This document shows, piece after piece, positions 47,865 to 59,085 of a stretch of 64,000 nucleotides of DNA. Within the stretch, counting starts at the first letter, position 1. Every line of letters begins with the position of its first letter. The position numbers and the translations under genes were made by a program. The notes beneath the pieces are model-generated. The model searched no databases. It was not told the origin of the DNA and was given only the letters and a program-made list of their open reading frames with translations. The DNA comes from Amphiduros pacificus (lineage: Eukaryota; Annelida; Polychaeta; Phyllodocida; Hesionidae): NCBI GenBank assembly GCA_949316495.1, contig OX439003.1:20769198-20833197 (forward strand), in the 5' to 3' direction.

Positions 47865-49121
47865 TCAGTTCTCAGTTGATTTGAGGCAGGCATTTATTGC
47901 AGATTTGGCCTTCTCAATCGACTGCTTGGACCCACGTATATGCGCAAGTTTCACGGGTTTACCATCGTGAACTGCATCCTTATGGAAGATTTTTGCGCCA
48001 GTCTTTTTCTCCATGTCTTTCACGATGGAGCCTTCCTTGCCGATTATCTTCCCTCCAGCATCCTTGGGGACGACCATGACTTCTTCCAGATTCGGCTTCT
48101 TTTTTGAAGAAGAGGCAGCTGCCTGTTTGTCTAAGACACTAGGGCGTGATCCCTGAGTAGGGACTGAAGTCTTGGATTTCGACGAAACAACTTTTGCTGG
48201 CCGTTTCCTCTTGTCCCCGGACGGATAAATGGAGCCTTCTGGTGCGGCTACGGGTTCACATTTCTCCGGGATTGAAAGTTTATTTAGCATTTTCACTGTA
48301 GCGTCCATCATAATGGGGGTCAGCTGCCTATCTTCTCCAATCGAACGTCCAAAGAAAGCATCTATTTTTATGTATGCATATCCCGGGAGTTTATCGGTGG
48401 TGCTAAAGCAGTTCACAAACGCGTACCAGAGATGCTTTGATACTTCCCCAGCTGACGGCGTAGGGGTGAGGCACACGACAGAAGGACCCTTGGACCTAAT
48501 AAGTGTGAAGGCTGACAGGTATTTTAAATAAAGTTCATTAAAGTCATACTTGGACAGAAGTGCGGCATCCGGTACGACTATGACTACGTCGGCAGTAGCC
48601 GCCATGCCACATTCATTGGCGGTGTAGAAGAAATCGTCAGCCGTCACTTGGGCGATGCAATCTTCACGCACAACCCGTTCCGCCAAATCATTTTGTTGGC
48701 CGTTGTCAGGCACACAGATGAGGCAGCGTTTAGTGTTCTTATCATCATCCATGTTCTCGTCCTTAGCCATTGCATCGCTGGCAGTAGGTAAGTAGGCCTT
48801 GAGTACAACTTCCTTTTCTGCCAGAAGAGATGACATGGACGCCAGATCTGCCAGGATGGTCTCGTTTGTCTCCTTGAGCTGGGAAATCTCCTCAGCAGCA
48901 ACCATGACTTCACTGTTTAGGCGAGTGTTGTCTGCGTTCGCGGCCACATTTAAGGCCAGGAGACGAGCATTCTCCTCCCGCAGGTTGGCCAAATCACGGT
49001 CTCTTGCAGAGACGTCGGACTTCAGGCTGGCTATCTGGTCATCCCCCATATCAATACCATCAACACTTCGACGGTGAGCTGCGCTCCTCGTCTCGACTCC
49101 GGAATTGTTGAGGTTGGACAT
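47865..49121 (-). CDS. LINE ORF1: coiled coil, central alpha/beta domain and C-terminal KH domain
   Basis: 418 residues, intact. Residues about 28-108 form a coiled coil with regular heptads (LREENARLLALN, LKETNETILADLASM). Residues about 131-286 look like an alternating alpha/beta domain (RCLICVPDN, TADVVIVVPDA, GPSVVCLTPTP). This recalls the SGNH-esterase module of CR1/L2 ORF1 proteins but lacks the GDS serine motif, so that link is inference. A basic Ser/Lys linker (about 303-342) leads to a type I KH domain at about 345-413: VMVVPKDAGGKIIGKEGSIV, with the GKEG loop at 361-364, then KDMEKKTGAKIF, a loop, KLAHIRG and a last helix. KH domains bind single-stranded RNA, which suits the RNA-coating role of ORF1 proteins. 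I know of no common LINE ORF1 class with a KH domain. Confidence 0.9.
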   Translation of the reverse strand: MSNLNNSGVETRSAAHRRSVDGIDMGDDQIASLKSDVSARDRDLANLREENARLLALNVAANADNTRLNSEVMVAAEEISQLKETNETILADLASMSSLLAEKEVVLKAYLPTASDAMAKDENMDDDKNTKRCLICVPDNGQQNDLAERVVREDCIAQVTADDFFYTANECGMAATADVVIVVPDAALLSKYDFNELYLKYLSAFTLIRSKGPSVVCLTPTPSAGEVSKHLWYAFVNCFSTTDKLPGYAYIKIDAFFGRSIGEDRQLTPIMMDATVKMLNKLSIPEKCEPVAAPEGSIYPSGDKRKRPAKVVSSKSKTSVPTQGSRPSVLDKQAAASSSKKKPNLEEVMVVPKDAGGKIIGKEGSIVKDMEKKTGAKIFHKDAVHDGKPVKLAHIRGSKQSIEKAKSAINACLKSTEN

Positions 49122-50190
49122 GTTATTTTCAATTTATGATAGAGTAATATTTCTCTCAGTATTAATATGTTGTAATTGCGTAGCTGTGTACTAGTGTGTA
49201 GCAATGCAGCAAGTGACACAGGTAGGCAATGTTAATGTTAATATACAGGTGAGAAGTGAGATTGTTTAATCAGATCTCTGGGGTAGCTACGTGAGCGTTT
49301 AAGTATTGACACGTACAATATGCGGGCGCTGTTAGATAGTTGGCCCTATGGGGATTAAGGAGTGAATTGCCACACAGTGTGGCCTAGTTTAAAAATAAAT
49401 ATATTTTGTATATATTATTTATTCAATGCGTATTAAATGTGTACGCAAAGATACTTAAAAATTAAGTTAAGAATTTAGAGTCGATGGGTGTGAGAGCGTA
49501 TTTAATATGTACACAAGTCTCACGGGTTGGGCAAAACAATAGAAACAGTATATACGTCGTTTAAGAGACAATATATTTGGTTAATATTTAATCGTTTGCA
49601 CCAATGAAAGAGTTGGGTAGATTCTGACTGGGGTCCTCGTATTTAATTTGTACGCAGGATACCACGATCAGAGCCACAGTAATGTAGTATGAATACGCAG
49701 GCAAGATTTAATGTCTTGTTAGCGTGTATATTGGTGGGTTTACTGGCCACCGATTGATGGGTTTCTGTGCAACCAGGTTTAACAGGCCTGGCAGGTTGTT
49801 TCTATCTGAATAGATAGAGGGTTGATTGTGTCTACCAGCGGTAGAGACAGATTGATCCACCGAGGTGGAGATGTTAAGTATTTTTTTGTACCCTAACTGT
49901 TAACCCAGAAAGTTTGGCGATCACCAAGCGTAGCCGGGAGCACCGAGCCTCGTATGGAGTCACACTGTTATTCCAGTCCTCGCGGCCTAGCACGGTCGGA
50001 GACCGCCAACAAGGATCTAAAGTTGATAATTTCCGGGTAGAAAGTGGTTAATATTCGAGGAACAGGGTACCCAAAGCGCAGAGTTGAAAGCAGGGGATGA
50101 TAGGCGTTTTCAGGCTCAAATTCAGCTGTCAAAACCGAAAATTGTTAGGAGCCGATATGAAAGACGTCCACCATTCCTCGCGCATGCGCA
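49122..50190 (-). promoter_or_regulatory. LINE 5' UTR with probable internal promoter
   Basis: About 1.07 kb ahead of ORF1, less AT-rich than the surroundings and without a long frame. In LINEs of this class the internal promoter lies here. No defined motif is visible except the palindrome GCGCATGCGC near the presumed start (50180-50190). Confidence 0.4.
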
Positions 50191-50260
50191 CTTTTCGTAA
50201 TATTATATTTATATAATATCACTTTTCGCAATAATATATTTATATAATATCATGATCTAA
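50191..50260. repeat. 37-bp tandem duplication beside the LINE 5' end
   Basis: ACTTTTCGTAATATTATATT... and ACTTTTCGCAATAATATATT... follow one another, each ending TATATAATATCA. They may be part of the dispersed repeat to the right or of the LINE insertion site. Confidence 0.7.
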
Positions 50261-50261
50261 T

Positions 50262-51260
50262 CTTCTCTGATTTGTAAAGGATTAGATTCACAATATTATG
50301 GAAGTTGTGACTTATAGGGCATTTAAATAGGTCATTTTGACCTAGTTACATATTTTTTTCCAAACATTATGAATAAAGATATTGTGTAAGATAAATCTAG
50401 TGAGAATACATACTATTTGTAGTGTTTTGCAAAATATCAGAAATAGCCAATTTTAAGAATCGTGACCTCGAAAATTGCCAAAGGTCACCCTATATCAAAC
50501 TTATCCAAGCCCCTCATAGATTGATCATATCTACCAATTTATATTAATATTGCTGTATTTTGACATAGCATAGAGCATTCATAAGCGAAGTTCCTCTTGT
50601 GCTGGTCATGACCTTGACCTTGACCCAAGGTCACAAAACGTGCACCAAAGTAAATCACCATGGATATATACATATATTTACATGATATCAAGATATAATC
50701 TTCTCTGATTTGTAAAGGATTGGATTCACAATATTTTGGAAGTTGTGACCAAAATGATCATTAAGAAGGTCACTGTGAACTAGTTACATATTTTTTTCTC
50801 TCAAAATTATAAATAAAGATACTGTGTAAGATAAATGTAGTGAGAATAAATACTATTTGTAGTGTATTGCAAAATATCACAAATAACAGATTTTGAAAAT
50901 CGGCTTCAGTGACCTTGAAAATTGCCCAAGGTCACCCAATATCGAATTAACCAAACCCCTCATGGGTTGATCACATCTACTGAGTTATACCAATATTGCT
51001 GTATTTTGTAAGAAAATAGAGCATTCACAAGCGAAGTTGCTCCTTTTGTGGCCATGACCTTGACCTTGACCCAAGGTCATAAAAAGTTCTTCCCAAAAAA
51101 TCTCCCAGGCCTACATATTATCTTGTTATAGTATCTTGTTCTTATGTCCAAGCGTAAAGGAATGATGAAGAAAACAAAGCGGCGGCGGACACGGACGCGG
51201 CGGACGCGTTGGAAACGGAGCAAGTACATATAGTCAGCTTGTGCTGACTTAATAACAAGT
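50262..51260. repeat. Dispersed repeat, two tandem copies of 438 bp with AGGTCA half-sites
   Basis: CTTCTCTGATTTGTAAAGGA begins at 50262 and 50700. Both copies share TAGTGAGAATA, GCTGTATTTTG, GAGCATTCA and end with GACCTTGACCTTGACCCAAG + GTCA. After the second copy comes a GC-rich GGCGGCGGACACGGACGCGG tract and TCAGCTTGTGCTGACTTAAT. This layout is familiar from mollusc dispersed repeats (from memory). No protein is encoded. Confidence 0.8.
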
Positions 51261-51509
51261 AAAACTTCCCCAAGAGCTAAAGAAAATGCCATGATATGAT
51301 CACTCAAAGACTCAGAATATGGATAAAGCTACCCTATCTGATGGCCTACCCAGCTTTACCATATGGAATTGTTCGACTACCTCTGTAATACTTACAGATT
51401 ATTTCTATGTCTATTTCTTTAGTGCCCCCTGGTGGCTGAAAAAATGCAAAATTTCTACTGCAACTGAATCACTGGTATCACTGTATATAATATTGAGAGT
51501 TTTTCATTG

Positions 51510-51900
51510 TATCAAATGCTACTGAAAGGCCCAGATGCAGTAATATTACTGACTTCCTGTTGTCCAGATCACACAGGATGTCATTTTGCACCTTTGGCAG
51601 TGCATTTTCTGTGTTTTGATACATATTTATTTACAGATTGGAACTCGTCAGTGAGACTATTGTCCTCAAGATGCACAGCCAGTTTGTTGGCTTCTGCTGG
51701 TTCAATAAGCTTGGATATGAAAGTTCGATTGGAAAAGGAAAATTCCTCTCAAATAACTTCAGGCTGAGCTTTTTTTTAGGAGTGGAGCAATTAGCGCTAT
51801 TTTCATATCAATAATTACTGCTGAATCTCATAGCAATTTGTGGCAGCAATGAGTAAGAGATGTTCATTCATAGAGTCATGTATGAGCCAGGTAGGGAGAT
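51510..51900 (-). mobile_element. Decayed CR1/L2-type LINE fragment (reverse transcriptase part)
   Basis: Aligns by eye to 45220-45600 of the intact LINE in the same orientation. Shared runs include TGCAGTAATATTACTGACTT/AGCAAGATAACTGACTT, GTCATTTTGCACCTT/ATCATTCTGCACTTT and ACTCGTCAGTGAGACTATT/ACTTGTCAGTAAGACCATT. Many stops and small gaps mark it as an old copy of a related family. Confidence 0.65.
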
Positions 51901-52900
51901 AATCTCATATAGCTTCTTTGCTGCCTTCTTGAGGAAGCATGGCCAGCATGGTCTTCGTGATGTTGCCCTCTACCGGTTCATCAGCCATAGAGATTTTATC
52001 AAGACAGAGAACAAATACCGCATGTTGAGATTTGGCTGCAATAACTTGGCTGCAATAACTTCCATCTTGGCTGCAATAACTTCTATCTCCATTTCCAAGA
52101 TAGCTGTTTTCTTTTGTGAGAAGAATAACTTGATAATTGTTTTGTATTTGCAGCGTTTGTAGCATTTGACTCAACGACAAACGTCACACATGCCTCTTCC
52201 GGCGAGGCCAGGTCCACCGTCACCGGCCGCGGGAGGAGAGGAAGCGGTCCAACGACGGGATCTTCTTACGGCTCCTTCCTGGAAGTAGAACTGTACAACG
52301 ACGGGTGTCCAATAATAGCCTCCTTGGAAGCCATTTTCTCTCAGGTATGTCGTGAATTTTGTGTAAATGTATGCTTCAAGAGAGTTGGGTAGGCTGTGAG
52401 GTAGGTAGGTGTAGGGTTGGATTTGTAAACAAGGCACACAATAAATGCAGATGAGTTTAATATGCCTGGCTGTGCTCCTTCACACCACGTCAGCGGGAAA
52501 ATGTGAACATGCAGACAGCAGATACCTGTAACCAGATTCATATTTTTTCAGATTTGATATTTCTTGAGATTTATTAGATATGTGAAACTTATTGATTAGA
52601 AATGTACTGTTGAAACTGTGAAATCCTTTTTGTCAATTTAACAATCTACTATATCATGTATTCTGAAGAGTTAACCAACCAGTTAACCATCCAAAGGTAT
52701 GGAGAGTTGTACCTGTGTGATATATGCATATACACCACTGGCCCAGCAGCAGAACCAACCACCACTGCAGCCAACCCAGTGGGATCTCAAGTGATGCCAG
52801 TGGTAACCCCATCCCCACTGCCAGTCCCAGACCAGAATGATCATGGACCTCTTCAGGTAGATTATGGCAGCCTTCCTGATCCCCAAGCAGGATTCCAAGC
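51901..52900. other. Unassigned region with a possible exon at about 52740-52856
   Basis: No family is recognised. An open stretch at about 52740-52856 is less AT-rich, reads TGPAAEPTTTAANPVGSQVM in one frame and ends CTTCAG|GTAGAT like a splice donor. It runs on into the 21-bp minisatellite, so it may equally be chance. A short TTGGCTGCAATAACTTC repeat lies at 52028-52090. Confidence 0.25.
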
Positions 52901-52905
52901 GCCAA

Positions 52906-53214
52906 ATCCAGACACTCACCACCTGCATCCAGACACTCACCACCTGCATCCAGACACCCACCACCTGCATCCAGACACTCACCACCTGCATCCAGACACC
53001 CACCACCTGCATCCAGACAGTCAACACCTGCATCCAGACATTCACCACCTGCGTCCAGACACTCACCACCTGCATCCAGACACCCACCACCTGCATCCAG
53101 ACAGTCAACACCTGCATCCAGACACCCACCACCTGCATCCAGACACTCACCACCTGCATCCAGACACCCACCACCAGCATCCAGACAAGAACCATCTGCA
53201 TCCAAACAAATGTA
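52906..53214. repeat. 21-bp minisatellite, about 14 copies
   Basis: The unit CACCACCTGCATCCAGACAC + T repeats with small changes (ACTC/ACCC, AGTCAA). Because 21 is a multiple of three, frames on both strands remain open: a His-rich heptad PDTHHLH on plus, and CLDAGGE or VWMQVVS on minus. Five more units stand at 53746-53841, beyond a LINE fragment. Confidence 0.93.
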
Positions 53215-53261
53215 GGAATGAGGAATGTATACAAAGGATTAGGTCCTTCCTGATATTGAAC

Positions 53262-53735
53262 AAAATTAAATGAAACTAAATGATGATAAGACTGAACTAT
53301 TAGTTTGTACTCACAGTAGATCATCGGTAAGGTGGGACCTTGCTGGTGATGCTGGGCTTAAAATTGGGGCATCCTCTATCAATGATAGTCTGAGTGTCAG
53401 GAACCTTGGTGTGATCTTTGACAGGCATCTTGACATAAAGGTTCAGGTCAGACATATGTGCAAAAAGGGCTACTATCATATTAGGAACATCTCTGCCATT
53501 TTAGGCAATCATTGGACAATAGGGCTGTCGAGACAATCGTCCCCTCTTTTGTAACATCTACCTTGGACTATGGCAATCACTCCTGGCTGGAATTAGAAAG
53601 CTTCAAAAACTACAGAACTCTGCGGCAAGAGTTGTTACAGGCCGTAGGAAATTCGATCATATTACTGACAAACTTAAGGAGCTGCATTGGCTGCCGGTGA
53701 GAGCTAGGATTGATTTCAAAATACTACTAATAAAA
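53262..53735 (+). mobile_element. Truncated CR1/L2-type LINE fragment between minisatellite blocks
   Basis: It encodes pieces of the reverse transcriptase end: MKLNDDKTELLVC (compare MKINDGKTEMLIC in the LINE at 44 kb), VRNLGVIFDRHLDIKVQVRH, MCKKGYYHIRNISAI, and FVTSTLDYGN. There are frame changes after about 53505 and about 53590, and the 5' part is missing. It is on the opposite strand to the intact LINE and from a related subfamily. Confidence 0.85.
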
Positions 53736-53745
53736 ATACTACTAA

Positions 53746-53845
53746 TAAAAACCTGCATCCACCTGCATCCAGACAAGAACCACCTGCATCCAGACAAGAA
53801 CCACCCGCATCCAGACAAGAACCACCTGCATCCAGACAATTGAAA
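53746..53845. repeat. Second block of the 21-bp minisatellite
   Basis: Four to five units of CCTGCATCCAGACAAGAACC. The AGACAAGAACC variant also ends the first block at 53185-53205, showing that both blocks derive from one array. Confidence 0.88.
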
Positions 53846-54497
53846 ATTTTCGCTAGGATCATGTTAAAGCGCCACCTACCTTGAAAACAAAGAACAGAAC
53901 ATGGAAATATAGGAATGAGCCCCTGACAGCAAAGATCAATATATCGTCCTTTAAATTAATCTCATTATTTTTTAATAACTTAGACAAAACAAGTCATGTT
54001 TGTACTATCAAATAGTACTAATCGTTTTATGTCTCCTGTGATCTGCATCTCGTTATTATCATGTATAATAAAGGGGGTGAGAAATGAGCAAGCACTACTT
54101 TTGTGCCCTGGTCCCACATATCGAATAGTAGACTCGGGTCTAATAATGGATGTTTGATGACGATATAATTTGCCACCAGGCGTCGACCTTTCAATAGCGC
54201 TAATGCTGATGGTCACATTTTTCCACCAGGTAGCACTAATGCGTACCTTAGATTTCCTTGCAATCGGTTTTCATAATATGCTTTTTTATCTATATTATGT
54301 CACTACCGATGTATACAGCACATTATGTATTGGGATTGGCTGTCTTTAAGATGTCCCGCTTCATGAGAAAAACGTCATCAGTTTGTGTGCTCCAAATGTG
54401 TGCTTCTGATCATCATGTGAAACTTAAAGTACATTGTGGGCATTGTGTTTTGGTGCTTAGCACGCTGTAAGGACGTAGATCTGTGAACACCAGATAA
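53846..54497. other. Unassigned spacer, no gene seen
   Basis: AT-rich sequence between the minisatellite and the LTR fossil. No recognised feature. Confidence 0.4.
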
Positions 54498-54639
54498 TGT
54501 TGAGAACACGTTGTGAGCATGTGCTCAGTATAAAATAATTATAAAATAATCAAATACAGACGCTGCCATGATGGTGGAATGAGGAATCTTTAATCCTGGA
54601 CTGTGATTGGTTAATAATGAATCATGATGATACACTACA
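54498..54639 (-). repeat. 3' LTR of the Ty3/Gypsy-type fossil (142 bp)
   Basis: In element sense it runs from TGTAGTGTATC to GTTCTCAACA, with the usual TG...CA ends, and is preceded directly by the purine run AAAGAAAGGGAGA. The length is short for the family but within the known range. Confidence 0.75.
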
Positions 54640-57600
54640 TCTCCCTTTCTTTAGATTTGTTCTTTCTTAATATTCTCCATTACCTTATCCTCTTTTGTCA
54701 AACATTTACTTACATTATTACAATATATCTTTAGTTCTTACATTGTCATAATACAACATATGTTTTAGCTTTCTAATAATAAAGCTGATATTTAATACTC
54801 CATGGTATTATTCTTATATTACTATGTCCAGCTACTCTGATGTTTTTTTATCCTCACATATTTAATAGTCTCTCTTATATAACAAAGTACCATACATGTT
54901 GGTCCATATGGTTACTGTGAATTTGACACATTTCAAATTTTAATACTGCTATAGATCTTAATAAACATGTCCTTTTGTAATATGGCATTATGGGTGTTAC
55001 TTTTTATTTTTTATTTTTATTTTTTTTTTTATATATATTACGCACTAGTGACACACAATTTAACACTGCATACACACATTGGTACCATGGATTTTGCATT
55101 CATACTTGGACACACTGACATTATTTTCTGTTAACACATAGGATACATATATCATGCAATTATGACACAGTTGAATAGCACAATATCAAGTCATTTAACA
55201 AACATCTGTAGAACAAATACATGCAACACATACAAATATTAGCATTCATTTAAACATATCATTATACATCATGAATACAATATCAAGTCTTTATGAACAC
55301 ATTATGCAAAATATATCAGTCTTTGGTACAGTATATAAAACTCAAGCTACAGTCAGTCTGAGAAATATTTCTATCTTTTAACTGTTTCACTATAGCACCA
55401 AGATCATGAACAAATACACACAATGCGCTGACACAATGTGCAAAACTTGTCTCCTTGAAAATGAACACATAATTAAATTATTTACATTTTGATTCCTGAT
55501 GATTGGCACATGACTTGGCACTTTCACTTTACTGTGACATTATCATGATTGTTATGATATTATATACACAAGAATAATTATTATGGTTTCTCTCCTTATT
55601 TTGTATCTACAGGTCCAGTTTCTTTGCAGGTTTGCTAATCCTGCCACTGCGAGTGACTGTGGGTTTGCTCACTGCAGCAGGACTATGAGATTTGGTAGGT
55701 TTCTCAATTGTGTGAGGTTTCATTACAGCGGGACTATTTACCACTGTCGGTGATTCTACTAGCCACAATGGGGCTTGGCCGCTGTAATGGTTTCTCTCCT
55801 GTATTGTTTCTCATTGTGTTATAATTTTGTACTGGGGTTTGATTCACACTTCTGGGACTTTGCAACATTGGTTCACTTGATGCATTGAGCCCTGTGTGAT
55901 CACAAGTCTCTGATTTTGTGGTTCTGGTGAAGCTCTAATGTGTGGACTGTTCTGTGGTGTGACAGTCTGACTCAGTTCTTGTCTGAGCATGACAAGGCGC
56001 TGTAAATTGTTTCTCTGATTCACTGTTTGATTCTCATCTGTGAGTGCTTTCTCACGTGTCTTGAACATGTGTTGCCTGTTGCGGCGGTATACTTTGTTCT
56101 CACCTGACTGCACATTATAACTTCTGATGCCACATTTCTTAATCACTTTTCCAAGTCTCCACTCACCTGTGGGAACGCGGAATCTCACCAAATCACCTGG
56201 TTTCAATTCTGACTTGGGTTTACCATGATGGCAATCATAGTAATGTTTCTGCTTTTGCTGTCTCTGTTTCAGCTTATTCTGTACTGTTGGTTCGGCCACT
56301 GGTTTGAGCAACTGGTCTTTGACTGGCAGCCTTGCTCTGAGGCGGCGGTTCATGAGGAGCTGAGCGGGTGACCTGTCAATACTCTCCAACGGAGTATTCC
56401 TGTAATTTAGTAAGGCTAAGTATGGGTCTGCATCCGAATTCTCGGCCTTTTTAAACATGGCTTTAATGGTTTGGACTGTTCGCTCAACCTGACCGTTTGA
56501 TTGGGAATAACCTGGACTGATAGTGGTGTGTACAAATTCCCAGTCACTAGCGAACTTCGCAAATTCACGAGATGTGTACTGTGGGCCGTTGTCGCTGACA
56601 ACTTCGCCAGGGATACCATGTCTGGCAAATGTGGATTTTAGTGCAGTGATGACTGCACCACTGGATAGCTCTGGGAGTAGGTTGATTTCTGGATATTTAG
56701 AGTAGTAATCCACTGTCAGTAAATAGTCATGGGCCCTGTAATGCATGAGGTCTGTCGCTACCTTGGCCCACGGCCAATCTGGTATGTCATGGGGGATCAT
56801 CGGTTCAGATGTCTCTTTCTTTCTGTTAGACTGGCATGTGCTACAAGCGGCTACGGCTTCTTCAATCTGGGGGTTCATGCCAGGCCAGAATATTGAGTCT
56901 CGTGCCCTCTGCTTTGATTTTACAATCCCCTGGTGAGACTCATGAATACGACTCATTATGTCAGATCTCATGGACTTTGGAATGACAATCCTGTCATTCA
57001 GATACACAATACCGTTTTCAATTGTCAGCTCATCCTTGTATTGTAGATATGGCCGAAGTTCAGGTGGCGTGCACCTGCTCTGCGATGGCCATCCATTCAC
57101 TATGGCGTCACATACTAAATTGAGAGCAGCATCCTGCTCAGTTTCTTGACATAATTTGCTGTACACATTGTCGACTAGTCTGACACTGTTGACCTCAATC
57201 GTGTCGTCAAAGAGGTCATTAGTGGTGTCATCTTTGATGTGTGCTCTTGACAATGTATCGGCCAAGAACATTTCCTTTCCTGGCTTGTATGTGAACACGA
57301 GATCATACCTCAGAAGTCTCATTCTCATACGCTGTAATCTGGGCGATAGCTTGTGTAGTGGTTTTGTCATGATGGCAAGTAATGGTTTGTGCCAATGGTC
57401 ATGCCAATGGTCATGCCAAACTCAGACTTTTCTGGATTTAACTTCAACCCGACCTCACGGGCACGAAGCAACAGCTGGGACAACCTCCGGTCGTGCTCCT
57501 CTGGCGTAGGGCCATGTACTAAAATGTCATAGACAATGACATGCACGCCCTCTAGATCTCCAAACAGGTCTGACATCACCTGATTAAATATGTCTCCACT

Positions 57601-59085
57601 GGTGTTTATTCCGAATGGCAGACGTTTATATCTGTAACGTCCCCATGGAGTGTTAAACGTCGTCAGAAGTGACGACTGCTCATCCAACCCTATCTGCCAA
57701 TAACCACGCATGGCGTCAATTTTGGAAAGTACTTTGGCATCGGGCATCTCCGCGGCGACCTCTTCTACAGTTTTTACAGGGTGGTGCGCCCTCAAAATGG
57801 CTTTGTTGAGCTTGGTGGGATCCAAGCACACACGAACCTTGCCATTTGCTTTTTGTACAACAGTCATGCTATTTACCCAAGGGGTCGGTTCTAATTGTCT
57901 GACTATCACATCCAGTGATTGCATTCTGTTTAACTCGGCCTTGACTTTATCTTTGATGGCAAACGGTATCTGTCGCGGTGGATCAACACTTGGTGTCACG
58001 TTGGGATCGCAATAAAAATGCGTATCCGCTTTGACAAATCCTAGATCTGTGAACACATCCTGAAACTGAACTGCGACTGGGTGTTTTTCAATGGATTCAA
58101 TTCTCTGAACTAAACCGAGTTTCTCTCAAGTGTGGCGACCAAGTATAGGACTGACTGGGTCCTTGACAATCTGAAATGTCACCGAGGTCTTGTTGATTGC
58201 AGTGTGCAGTTCACCCATTGGCCCGATGCCATGACCAGAAAATGATACTAACTGTATGGTAGGTGGCTCCATCTGTACATTGATCATGTTGCAGTATATA
58301 CTGTGTGGTATGATATCTGCTTCTGAACCGGTATCTAACTTAAATCTGATCAGTTGACCTCCAATGGTGAGGTCTTTTGTCCACGGTCCAGTATTCACTG
58401 AGCTACTCGACCCAATTTCGCCCACAAAAAGGGTATTGAGTTCATCTGTGACATCATTCACAGAGTACAATTCTGGATTGGACTGATATGTGTCAGCTGA
58501 TTCAACTAGCTCATGAACACGTCTCTGGTGCCGGCGTCTAGAATTGCGACACATGTGCTTATAATGTCCCATCTTATGACACGCATGGCATATCTGACCA
58601 CGCGCAGGGCAACGTGCGCTAGGCGCATGCGAGTTTCCACAATTACCACACTGACTGTTATTACTCCTTTGGAAAGCAGGTTTATTTCCAAAGCTCTGGG
58701 GTTTACCCTGGTTGAACCTGTGACCACTATTCATGCTACTGGGCTGTCTCTGCTGTGGTCTCTGCTGTGGTCTACTACTGTGGGACCACTATGTCTCACA
58801 CCCGGGTCACGTTTACTACTTCTCACAAAGTCTACATTAGCAACATCTTTCAGTTGGGAAGGGGTAATCTCACTTAGACGACAGGTTGTAATGCACTTTT
58901 CTAGATTTAGCTGGTCAGTTTGTAACAGTTTTTCTCTAAGAGTTTCATCTGAGATGCCACAAATAATCTTATCCAACAGCATGCTATCTTGTAGCAGGCC
59001 ATACTCACAGTCTTTAACTCTGTTCTTAATGTCAGTGAGATATTGTTCAAATGTCTCACTGGGACCCTGTTTCCTTGTGTTGATT
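54498..59085 (-). mobile_element. Ty3/Gypsy-type LTR retrotransposon fossil
   Basis: Read right to left: part of gag, zinc-knuckle and protease region, reverse transcriptase, RNase H remnant, integrase (zinc-binding and DDE core), a non-coding stretch, polypurine tract and one LTR. The order protease, reverse transcriptase, RNase H, integrase places it in Ty3/Gypsy; it looks closest to the Mag-like branch by general appearance. It is broken, with about four or five breaks, and its 5' end is cut by the LINE at 59086, so the 5' LTR is not seen. Long open stretches suggest a moderate age, but the two-LTR clock cannot be used. No envelope gene is visible. Confidence 0.88.

Larger units (their letters stand above)
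44038..50190 (-). mobile_element. Near full-length CR1/L2-type LINE
   Basis: Read right to left: 5' UTR about 1.07 kb (to 49122), ORF1 (49121-47865), ORF2 (47810-44091), and a 3' tail GCGCTATATAAATTTTATT with ATT triplets ending at 44038. The 5' limit near 50190 is inferred: GCGCATGCGCGAGGAATGG in element sense starts unique sequence after local repeats. Its almost uninterrupted frames mean a young insertion. No target duplication was found, as is usual for the CR1 group. Confidence 0.85.

Noticed and set aside
52654-53324. Four long overlapping frames on both strands (His-rich PDTHHLH heptads, CLDAGGE and VWMQVVS repeats)
   Set aside because: Explained by the 21-bp minisatellite. No conserved flanking domain supports any one frame, and a TE fragment follows.
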